Source of the DNA: B30-G6 sp964633115
GTDB lineage: Bacteria > Desulfobacterota > Desulfobacteria > Desulfobacterales > B30-G6
Length of the DNA stretch: 64,000 bases
NCBI GenBank assembly: GCA_964633115.1
Contig: CAZWEO010000007.1
Location: 1 to 64,000, forward strand
Direction: 5' to 3'
Part shown: piece by piece, positions 49,983 through 57,014 of the stretch
Position numbering within the stretch: position 1 is the first letter of the stretch
Layout of the letters: each line of letters opens with the position of its first letter
Notes under the pieces: generated by a model
The model's input: the letters and a program-made list of their open reading frames with translations, nothing else
Database searches by the model: none
Told to the model about the DNA's origin: nothing
Program-made: the position numbers and the translations under genes

Positions 49983-50888
49983 ATGCATTCGGATTCGATT
50001 CGCAGGATTTCCTGGCGTGTTGCCCATTTTTGGGACTGCTTCAAACTGGCTTTTTTGCCCTTAAAGTGTTTGAACTGCGGCAGTCTGTTTCAATCGCAAT
50101 CGTTTGAAATCATTAACTCAAACCACCCGTCATCGGCGAGTTCGCTGACGGGTAAAATTTTAGGCACGGATCTCCAAAGAGGCAATTTTCAAACCATATC
50201 GCCGGCAACGATGTTTACACAGTCGATGGCTGAGCACCTTTGTCCGATCTGTGCGCACCAGTTCAGGCCCACGGAAACACCCTGCTGTGTCCACTGCGGT
50301 CTTATGTTTGTCAGCCGGGAGGGTCGTGATCATGTTTGCGGAGAATGTCTACAATCTCAGCATTTTTTTGGTATGGCAAGATCCGTAGGTGTATATGATC
50401 AAGCACTAATGGCGGTTATCCATCGTTTTAAGTATCGGCACCGGGTAAACCTGGCAAGACCGCTTTCACTTTTATTGTTGCATACCTACTGTCGTTTCTG
50501 GCATGAGCACCCTATGGATTTGGTTGTCCCGGTACCATTGTATCGACATCGTTTTCGGGAGCGGGGATACAACCAAGCTTATTTGTTACTACGTCCCTGG
50601 AAGGAAGCGAACTGGCAGCAGGCTCTGCCTAAGCCGCTGGCTATAAGTAGAAATATCTTAATGCGCCGTCGCCAGACAGCGCCCCAAACGGGTTTGGGGC
50701 GCCAAGATCGCAAACGGAATGTAAGCAAAGCATTCGGTTTGAAGAATGGGGACCAAGTTAAAGGCAAAAAAATATTGCTAATGGATGATGTTTACACAAC
50801 CGGAGCAACAGTCAATGAATGTGCCCGCGTAATAAGGCAAGCAGGCGCTGAGCGAGTTGATGTTTTAACTCTCGCACGGGCCATTTGA
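49983..50888 (+). CDS. comF: ComF-family phosphoribosyltransferase-like protein
   Basis: 301 residues, longer than the usual 220-250. N-terminal zinc-binding region has CLNCG (about 29-33), then an unusual insert of about 50 residues (QSFEIINSNHPSSASSLTGK...), then CPICAHQF, CCVHCG and CGECL. The phosphoribosyltransferase fold follows, with LMDDVYTTGATVNECARVI as PRPP-binding motif. ComF assists DNA uptake in naturally competent bacteria; type IV pilus genes elsewhere in the window fit that. The insert could reflect a start upstream of the true one, but the first CXXC pair argues that the N-terminus is real. Confidence 0.88.
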   Translation: MHSDSIRRISWRVAHFWDCFKLAFLPLKCLNCGSLFQSQSFEIINSNHPSSASSLTGKILGTDLQRGNFQTISPATMFTQSMAEHLCPICAHQFRPTETPCCVHCGLMFVSREGRDHVCGECLQSQHFFGMARSVGVYDQALMAVIHRFKYRHRVNLARPLSLLLLHTYCRFWHEHPMDLVVPVPLYRHRFRERGYNQAYLLLRPWKEANWQQALPKPLAISRNILMRRRQTAPQTGLGRQDRKRNVSKAFGLKNGDQVKGKKILLMDDVYTTGATVNECARVIRQAGAERVDVLTLARAI

Positions 50889-50895
50889 ATCGTTT

Positions 50896-51645
50896 ATGCA
50901 AACCGTTACATTCCCAAATATCAGTGCCATTGCAAGTGTCCGGCACGCGGTTTTCACCCGTAAAGGCGGTTGCAGCCAGTCGCCTTATCACAGCCTCAAT
51001 GTGAGCCATAGAATTGGCGATCCCAAAAATGCTGTTGAGGGCAACCGGCGCATGATCGCTAATTATTTGGGTGCCAAGATACTGGCTATGGCCGAGCAAG
51101 TACACGGGACCAACATTTTGGTCCTTGAAACAATTCCTGAGTCCACAAAGAATCCATTTTTTCTTGCGGCTGGAAGCGGTGATGCGCTTGTTACCGATAA
51201 ACAGGGGGTGCATCTGGTCATTCAAACGGCCGATTGCCAACCGGTGATGATGGTTGATCCCCAAAAAAAGGTGATTGCCAATGTGCATGTAGGCTGGCGT
51301 GGAAATGTTCATAATATATTGGGTTTGACCGTAAGAAAAATGCAGGACATTTTTGGATGTCAGCCAGTGGACTTGCAAGTAGCAATCGGTCCGTCACTGG
51401 GTCCTTGTTGTGCGGAATTTGTTAATTACCGCCAAGAGTTTCCCAAAACAATGTGGCCCAAAAAAGATGATCGGGATCGGTTTGACCTATGGCAAATAAG
51501 CTCCGATCAATTGCAGACTGCCGGTGTCGCCAAAGCAAACTTGCATATCAGTGAAATATGCACCAAATGCCGGGCCGATCAGTTTTTTTCATATCGAGCG
51601 CAGACAACTACGGGTCGGTTCGCATCGGTTATCGGGCTGATTTAA
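50896..51645 (+). CDS. pgeF: Purine-nucleoside phosphorylase/YfiH-family multicopper-like protein
   Basis: 249-residue member of the YfiH/PgeF/LACC1 family (purine nucleoside-acting enzymes, formerly called polyphenol oxidase/laccase; PgeF corrects L-Ser errors in peptidoglycan in E. coli). Conserved metal-binding runs: MAEQVHGTNILVL, LVIQTADCQPVMMVD, NVHVGWRGNVHNI and the C-terminal EICTKCRADQFFSYRAQ. The adjacent Cys-Cys (GPCCAEF) and His/Cys set are intact. Starts 7 bases after comF. Confidence 0.9.
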   Translation: MQTVTFPNISAIASVRHAVFTRKGGCSQSPYHSLNVSHRIGDPKNAVEGNRRMIANYLGAKILAMAEQVHGTNILVLETIPESTKNPFFLAAGSGDALVTDKQGVHLVIQTADCQPVMMVDPQKKVIANVHVGWRGNVHNILGLTVRKMQDIFGCQPVDLQVAIGPSLGPCCAEFVNYRQEFPKTMWPKKDDRDRFDLWQISSDQLQTAGVAKANLHISEICTKCRADQFFSYRAQTTTGRFASVIGLI

Positions 51646-51727
51646 ATTTGAATTACTTTTATTCAGTACAAATACTTCGTATGATTACCGGATTTCGAAT
51701 TTCCATATGCGAGGGAAAATATTGTCG

Positions 51728-52585
51728 ATGACGAATCATTTATATGGACTTTGTATTGTTAAAAATGAAGCCGATATAATCGATTTTTCGCTTGGGCATG
51801 CATCCCAATTTTGCAAGGCTATTTTTGTCCTGGATAACGGCAGCGACGATGACACCTGGGAACGGGTGATCGCATTAAGCCAAGAAAATGCCCGTATCGT
51901 GCCATTTGAAAGAAAAACTTGTCAATATGGTGTGGGTTTGCGGGGTTATATCTTCAACCAGGTGCGTTCCCAATTCAATCCCGGTGACTGGTTGCTAATT
52001 CTTGACAGCGATGAATTTCTGGAAAGCAATCCACATGCATCCATTGCAATTTGTGAGCAACGCGGATTTGGGCTGCTATTTACCTTTCAAGCACAATTCT
52101 ATATTACCAGCCAGGATTTAGAGCAGTCTTGGTGCCAACAGGGTTTTGAGCGGGTTGAGCGGTTTGACCAGCTTCCCACTTTTTATCAGATCAACTGGAG
52201 CGAACCCAGGCTCTTTAAATATAATTCATTCCTGGAATGGCATGATATGGATGATACGGGTCAACCAACGCAGATCGCCTATCCGCCGGGTTTGGGTTTG
52301 AGAGCACCCTTTAAAATAGTTAACCGGCACTACCAATACCGCTCCCTGCCTCAAATGGAAAAACGCCTGGCACTGCGGGCACAGGTCCATAACCAAACCG
52401 GACGCTTTAAGCACAATCAAGATCAAGATTATCGCAAATACATACGCAATCATCGGCGCCTGAAGCATTGGGTTACAGGCATACCCATCGTGCCCACCCA
52501 CAGCGATTTGTTGCGGCTTTTTTTGATCAAACGATCTCGCAAAATGAGACGCTATATAACCAAGCGTACACTGGAGAATCGATGA
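51728..52585 (+). CDS. Glycosyltransferase (GT2-like, DUF-type short form)
   Basis: About 285 residues with a GT-A fold. N-terminal LYGLCIVKNEADIIDFSLG, then VLDNGSDDDTWERVIAL, then the metal-binding LILDSDEFLESNPH. It belongs to the glycosyltransferase family 2 relatives that start with a KNE-type motif (as in WaaE/KdtX-like and GT92-like groups). A TTG at 51722 or ATG at 51707 are alternative starts (GAGGG near 51711). It overlaps the O-antigen ligase start (ATGA), suggesting an LPS role. Confidence 0.8.
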   Translation: MTNHLYGLCIVKNEADIIDFSLGHASQFCKAIFVLDNGSDDDTWERVIALSQENARIVPFERKTCQYGVGLRGYIFNQVRSQFNPGDWLLILDSDEFLESNPHASIAICEQRGFGLLFTFQAQFYITSQDLEQSWCQQGFERVERFDQLPTFYQINWSEPRLFKYNSFLEWHDMDDTGQPTQIAYPPGLGLRAPFKIVNRHYQYRSLPQMEKRLALRAQVHNQTGRFKHNQDQDYRKYIRNHRRLKHWVTGIPIVPTHSDLLRLFLIKRSRKMRRYITKRTLENR

Positions 52586-53859
52586 AAGCAGGATACCGGA
52601 AATGGCCGGGCCATATAGAAATTTTGGGACTATATTTACTGGCCTTTGCCTTGCCTACCATGGAATCCGTGAAATGGGCCGGGCTCGGTCTTTACCTGAT
52701 GGGTACTCTGGGAAGAAGAGGGTTTGAGGGGCAAATTTCATGGCGTCGGCCGGATCGATTTGAATGGGTATTGATCATCATAATTGGGTCAGCATTCCTC
52801 AGCGCATTGGTGAATTGGCCGTTAGCAAACAGTACTTCGGGTCTAAAAAAAGTACTGACATATTGTTTGTTGGGCTGGTTGATCTATACTGGCGGGTACA
52901 ACCAAAAACAGGTTCTGGGATTATTGGTTGCCATAACAGCCGGTATTTTGGTGGGTCTGGTATGGAGTACCCATGATCTTTTTGGCGGACAAAATCGGCA
53001 TTTGGAGTTTCATTCCATTCCCAATTTGAATCGATCAACCATTTATCACCTTATTGCCATGTTTATCATGCTGGGGGCACTTTTGGATGCCAAAGTGCAT
53101 GCATTTGGATCCCGTCTATTTTTTGTTGGCAGTTTTGTTGTTTCCATCTTTGCCTTGATCGTCATGGGGAGCCGCGCCACCCTTCTTGGATTTATGGTGG
53201 GATCAATTGTAATCGGCCTCATGCTCATCAAGAAAAAAATAACCTGGCTTTGGCTGTTTTTAGGTTTAGTAGCAGTTATTGTCATCATGGTACTGACGGT
53301 TCAGGTAACCGACAAACCACACCTAAACAGAGGATTGAGTAGGTTCACCAATTACTATCAGGTCCTACGTACTGGTGGCGGTTTTCACGCATTATTCAGT
53401 GAAAGTGAAAGAGTTCGCCGGGACTATGCCAAGCTCGCATGGGCCCAGATCACCCAAGGTGGCCATTTCCTCTTGGGAACTGGTCCGGGTACCTACAAAT
53501 ACTTTGATGCCCGCAAGCTTGAATTTGAAAAGCCCTTATATATTTTTAATAAGAAAAGCTGGACCGGACCGACGCATCCGCATAACGAATTTTTATGGCG
53601 TTGGGTAGAAGTCGGCCTGGTAGGGTTAGCCGTCCATATAGGCTTTTTGGGGTTTTTAGCTGTGACGCTCTATCGTTGTCGCCCGAATCACGATGCAATA
53701 ACCTGGGATTGGGTCGCCTGTGTTGGATTCCTGGTTACGGCTCTGGTTTGCGGCCTGTTTAATACAGTATTGACCAGCGAAATGGGTTGGTTGGCCTTGA
53801 TGGTGGTGGGCCTTTGCATGCGAACATGCCGGGAAAAAGGGGGTAATCTAATATCATGA
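52582..53859 (+). CDS. waaL: O-antigen ligase family membrane protein
   Basis: About 425 residues with ten to twelve TM helices. The Wzy_C/O-antigen ligase domain lies in the middle (ALIVMGSRATLLGFMVGSIV), followed by the large periplasmic loop with LLGTGPGTYKYFDARK and the conserved histidine in GPTHPHNEFLWRWVEVGL, the hallmark of WaaL-type ligases. It would join undecaprenyl-linked glycan to lipid A-core in the periplasm, or polymerise it if Wzy-like. The start at 52582 (MKAGYRKWPGHIEIL) overlaps the upstream transferase stop; the stop overlaps pyrK. Confidence 0.85.
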   Translation: MKAGYRKWPGHIEILGLYLLAFALPTMESVKWAGLGLYLMGTLGRRGFEGQISWRRPDRFEWVLIIIIGSAFLSALVNWPLANSTSGLKKVLTYCLLGWLIYTGGYNQKQVLGLLVAITAGILVGLVWSTHDLFGGQNRHLEFHSIPNLNRSTIYHLIAMFIMLGALLDAKVHAFGSRLFFVGSFVVSIFALIVMGSRATLLGFMVGSIVIGLMLIKKKITWLWLFLGLVAVIVIMVLTVQVTDKPHLNRGLSRFTNYYQVLRTGGGFHALFSESERVRRDYAKLAWAQITQGGHFLLGTGPGTYKYFDARKLEFEKPLYIFNKKSWTGPTHPHNEFLWRWVEVGLVGLAVHIGFLGFLAVTLYRCRPNHDAITWDWVACVGFLVTALVCGLFNTVLTSEMGWLALMVVGLCMRTCREKGGNLIS

Positions 53860-54668
53860 CGAGAATGCAATCGCGGCTGTCGACCAACGAGGTCATCGAA
53901 AATTCGGAAATCTGCCCCGGCTATTTTCGCATGCGTATAGCCTGTGGCCAAGTATTTCAAAGTGCATTGCCAGGTCAGTTCGTCATGATTCGAATCCATG
54001 GTCAAACAATGCCCCTGTTAAGCCGGCCTTTTTCGATTCATGATGTAATCATGCCGGACTCCGGTGTGATGGCCTTTGACCTATTGTACAAAATTGTGGG
54101 GGCGGGGACCAAAAAGTTCTCATTGATTCGGCCAGGCGACCAAATTGATATTCTGGGACCTCTTGGAAATGGTTTTTCGACTCAGGGTGACTATGAGCGA
54201 GTTTATATGGTGGCCGGCGGAATTGGTATCGCACCGTTTGTTTATTTGGGAAGGCATTTGATGAGCAAGGGTTTACAATCCAGGCAAATCACTCTTTTTA
54301 TCGGAGGGCGAACTTCAGGTGATCTGCTTTGTCTGGGCATGTTCGAAGGTATGGGTATTGATATTCAAATATCCACCGATGACGGCAGCGCTGGGCAGCG
54401 CAGCCTGATCACCAAACCCTTGGAGGAGGCTTTCGCACAGGCTAGACCCAATGCCATTTTTGCATGTGGCCCAATACCCATGTTGCGGGAAGTCATGAAG
54501 CTGTCCAAGCAAAACGGTTTAGCTTGCCAAGTATCCATAGAAACCATGATGGCCTGTGGTATGGGAGCATGTCTGGGATGTGCAGTGGAACAATCCAAAT
54601 CGCAAAATGCTTATTTGCATGCCTGTATGGATGGCCCGGTTTTTGATGCAGGCAGTATTGTGCTGTAA
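53856..54668 (+). CDS. pyrK: Dihydroorotate dehydrogenase electron-transfer subunit PyrK
   Basis: 270-residue flavo/iron-sulfur subunit of class 1B dihydroorotate dehydrogenase. FAD domain with PLLSRPFSIHDV; NAD-binding domain with VAGGIGIAPFVYLGRHL; C-terminal [2Fe-2S] cysteine cluster in METMMACGMGACLGCAV and ACMDGPVFDAG. It would pass electrons from dihydroorotate to NAD+. Unusually, pyrD is not adjacent; pyrK is coupled by ATGA to the O-antigen ligase gene instead. Confidence 0.93.
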   Translation: MTRMQSRLSTNEVIENSEICPGYFRMRIACGQVFQSALPGQFVMIRIHGQTMPLLSRPFSIHDVIMPDSGVMAFDLLYKIVGAGTKKFSLIRPGDQIDILGPLGNGFSTQGDYERVYMVAGGIGIAPFVYLGRHLMSKGLQSRQITLFIGGRTSGDLLCLGMFEGMGIDIQISTDDGSAGQRSLITKPLEEAFAQARPNAIFACGPIPMLREVMKLSKQNGLACQVSIETMMACGMGACLGCAVEQSKSQNAYLHACMDGPVFDAGSIVL

Positions 54669-55171
54669 TCGATGGGGTTCAAGGGGTCGAGATCATAGAC
54701 TGTTAGGCTGAAGGCTATTAGACTGTTAGGTTGTCATCCGCAATATTCTCCCAGAATTTTAGCCTGCAAGCGCGCTATTATACACAATTGGCCGATAGTA
54801 GAACGGATTGGAGGATTGAAGCGGCGGAGGGTAGCTTTCGGTATTAAGCTTTAAGCAGCATCAAGGCATCCCAGCCCTGTGGCATCCAAACACACATTGT
54901 GGGGTGCGGGTTGTGTGTCTCGATGTCCGATTTTTGGATTTGTGCTGTGAGTTTCGGAGCGTAAATCGGTAAAGCAGACATGATATGTTTCTGTTTGTTA
55001 TTATTAGGTTTATTAAAAATAAAGATAGCAGTGCATATGCCGCAAAGCGGCTCCCACAGTAAAATCGCGAAGCGATTTTAATTTTGTTTGACTTGCGTTT
55101 TCGCCTATGTTAGGTCCTGAAAGTCAATTTTGGGCCGGGATTTTGAAAGCCTGGAAAATGGTTCTTTGGGT
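54669..55171. other. 503-bp gap with dispersed repeats before the F0 operon
   Basis: No gene. Just after pyrK come GGGGTTCAAGGGGTCGAG (about 54674) and GACTGTTAGGCTGAAGGCTA (about 54698), copies of the two heptad-like repeat types. Further on, GGCATCCAAACAC (about 54890) resembles text in the gap before the Gfo/Idh gene. A GAA-loop hairpin (55060-55080) lies about 90 bases before atpZ. A TTGACT near 55089 could be a -35 box, but no good -10 is seen. Confidence 0.5.
55060..55080. repeat. GAA-loop hairpin upstream of atpZ
   Basis: Perfect 9-bp stem TAAAATCGC (55060-55068), loop GAA, GCGATTTTA (55072-55080), followed by ATTTTG. Same family as the hairpins at 3215, 14027 and 39860. Confidence 0.65.
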
Positions 55172-55390
55172 ATGAAAAAGGAGACATATCGGTCTATAAG
55201 GGAACTGGCTTATTATAGCAGCCTGGGGTTCTCGGTGGCACTCTCCATTTTCATCGGTCTCGGCATCGGTGTTTGGTTGGATCGAAAATTTGAAACCGCT
55301 CCCTGGCTGACTCTTATTTTTTTGGGATTTGGTATTGCAGCCGGGTTTCGAAATATCGGGCTGGCCATTAAAAAAAGTCGCAAGTTGTAG
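55172..55390 (+). CDS. atpZ: AtpZ/AtpI-family F1F0 assembly protein
   Basis: About 72 residues with two TM helices. Sequence features GIGVWLDRKFETAPWLTL and GFGIAAGFRNIGLAIKKSR are those of AtpZ/DUF5336-type subunits that precede atpI in F-type operons. AtpZ and AtpI are implicated in c-ring assembly and Mg2+/Ca2+ supply. Start at 55172 (MKKETYRSIRELAYY) is preferred over a possible TTG at 55130. Confidence 0.85.
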   Translation: MKKETYRSIRELAYYSSLGFSVALSIFIGLGIGVWLDRKFETAPWLTLIFLGFGIAAGFRNIGLAIKKSRKL

Positions 55391-55503
55391 TTTGATGAAG
55401 TCAAAAAAAGAATTCATGCGGTCTTAGGTAAGAAAATTCGTTCCATGCGCAATTGCTTAAAACTTAACACCTAAAACTTATAACACTTGTTTTTGATATT
55501 CGT

Positions 55504-55890
55504 GTGAAAATTCAGGAAAGAATACTTAAATTTGTAACCCGCACAAACTGGGTGTTATTGGTGGTTGTGGGCGCCTTGGGGCTCGCATTTTTGCCGGTCC
55601 CATTTGCCAAGGGCATCATTTTTGGCGGCCTGATCGTCACGGTCAATTTTCATTTACTCTACCGGACCTTGAAAAAGGCCCTGACCCCGCCCCGGCTTTC
55701 TTCACACAATATCGTTATTGCCAAATACTATTTCCGTTTTTTTGTCAGCGGGTTGATCCTGCTGTTTCTAATAAAAGGGCAGTATGTGGCCCCACTGGGT
55801 CTTTTTGTCGGCCTATCTGTAGTTGTGGCGAGCATATTTCTGGCCACGATACTTGAAGTAAGTAAACTTATCATGAAGGAGGCAGTCTAA
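55504..55890 (+). CDS. atpI: ATP synthase subunit I
   Basis: 128 residues, GTG start (KIQERILKFVTRTNWVLLV). Four TM helices (about 15-35, 38-55, 78-97, 100-122) as in AtpI, the non-essential helper of c-ring assembly; conserved GGLIVTVNFHLLYRTLKKAL. Two bases separate it from atpB, so the two are co-translated. Confidence 0.88.
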   Translation: MKIQERILKFVTRTNWVLLVVVGALGLAFLPVPFAKGIIFGGLIVTVNFHLLYRTLKKALTPPRLSSHNIVIAKYYFRFFVSGLILLFLIKGQYVAPLGLFVGLSVVVASIFLATILEVSKLIMKEAV

Positions 55891-55892
55891 GG

Positions 55893-56582
55893 ATGGAGCA
55901 TCCCTATTTATTTTTTGTTAAACTGTTTGAACTCATCGGTTTGGATCACTTTGCACATACGTATCCGCATGTCATCTATACATGGGTTGTTATGGCCATT
56001 CTTATCGGGTGTGGCTTTTTTGCAGCCAAAGTGGTGACCTTGGTACCCTCCAAAGGACAGAATTTTTTTGAGATCCTGATTTCAGGTTTGGAGGAGTTCG
56101 CCGTTGGTTTGACTGGAGAAGAGGGGCGTTGGCTTCTGCCGCTCATCGCTACCATTTTTATCTACATTGCCACCTGTAACCTGGTCGGATTGATTCCAGG
56201 ATTTTTCCCACCCACCGCCAGCTTGAACACAACCATATCGTGTGCTTTGACGGTGGTTGTTTTTACGCACGTCATCGGGATCAAATATCATGGTGCCAGT
56301 TATATCAAGCATTTTCTGGGACCGGTCTGGTGGATGATTCCCATCATTCTCCCCATCGAGTTGATCGGGCATCTGGCGCGTGTGCTATCACTGTCCTTCC
56401 GTCTATTCGGTAATATGATGGGGCATGAGTTGGTTTTGGGAATCCTCTTTTTTCTGGCAGGTGCATTTTTTGCTCCCCTGCCGATCATGGCACTGGGTAT
56501 CTTTGTGGCCCTGGTACAGGCTTTTGTTTTTTTCTTGCTATCGGTCATGTATTTTACATCAGCCATGGAACATGCACATTAA
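55893..56582 (+). CDS. atpB: F0 subunit a of ATP synthase
   Basis: 229-residue membrane subunit a forming the ion half-channels next to the c-ring. The essential arginine is R170 in LSLSFRLFGNMMGHEL. Other conserved residues: NLVGLIPGFFPPTASLN and the C-terminal ALVQAFVFFLLSVMYFTSAM. Five to six TM helices. A hairpin (AAAATGAAATCG / CGATTTTATTTT, 56582-56610) separates it from atpE. The peripheral-stalk and F1 genes are not in the window, as in other genomes that split the operon. Confidence 0.95.
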   Translation: MEHPYLFFVKLFELIGLDHFAHTYPHVIYTWVVMAILIGCGFFAAKVVTLVPSKGQNFFEILISGLEEFAVGLTGEEGRWLLPLIATIFIYIATCNLVGLIPGFFPPTASLNTTISCALTVVVFTHVIGIKYHGASYIKHFLGPVWWMIPIILPIELIGHLARVLSLSFRLFGNMMGHELVLGILFFLAGAFFAPLPIMALGIFVALVQAFVFFLLSVMYFTSAMEHAH

Positions 56583-56610
56583 AAATGAAATCGTGTTGCG
56601 ATTTTATTTT
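56582..56610. repeat. Hairpin between atpB and atpE
   Basis: Arms AAAATGAAATCG (56582-56593) and CGATTTTATTTT (56599-56610) with one mismatch, 5-nt loop TGTTG. It may slow or partly end transcription and help set the higher c-subunit dosage; that role is inference. Confidence 0.5.
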
Positions 56611-56662
56611 GGGGTAAAGGAAGAAGCGAATCATTAAATCTTAACAAGGAGGAAGAGCGAGT

Positions 56663-56944
56663 ATGGAAGCAACTGCATTAAGTTTTTTTATTGCCTGCGT
56701 AACGGCAGCTGGATTTGGGATTGCCATTGCAGCTTTTGGCTGTGGCCTTGGACAAGGTATTGGTTTGAAATCTGCGGTGGAAGGTATCGCCAGAAATCCG
56801 GAATCTTCCGGTAAAGTGACGGTAACACTGCTGATCGGCCTGGCAATGATCGAGTCTCTTTGTATTTACGCACTGGTTGTTGCTTTGATCCTGATTTATG
56901 CACATCCGCAAGCAGGAGCCATCGCGGGTCTGTTGGGTCATTAA
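56663..56944 (+). CDS. atpE: F0 subunit c of ATP synthase
   Basis: 93-residue two-helix c subunit. Ion-binding carboxylate is E64 in LLIGLAMIESLCIYALV. Q31 on helix 1 (GCGLGQGIGLKSAVEGIARN) and S65 next to the glutamate correspond to Q32 and S66 of the Na+-binding c-ring of Ilyobacter tartaricus, suggesting a Na+-capable ring. The loop ARNPESSGK is standard. Excellent Shine-Dalgarno (AGGAGGAAG). A 33-bp terminator hairpin follows the stop. Confidence 0.95.
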   Translation: MEATALSFFIACVTAAGFGIAIAAFGCGLGQGIGLKSAVEGIARNPESSGKVTVTLLIGLAMIESLCIYALVVALILIYAHPQAGAIAGLLGH

Positions 56945-57014
56945 AAAACAAAATTAGAGCAAAAAAAAACCGCGCTTATTCAAGCGCGGTTTTTTTTTGC
57001 TCTAATTTTGTTTT
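56945..57014. terminator. 33-bp perfect shared terminator hairpin (atpE / uvrA)
   Basis: Arms 56945-56977 and 56982-57014 are perfect reverse complements with loop ATTC. The core is CCGCGCTT/AAGCGCGG flanked by nine A/T pairs, so both strands end in T-runs. The last twelve codons and stop of uvrA (KTKLEQKKTALE) are encoded by one arm. Confidence 0.9.
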
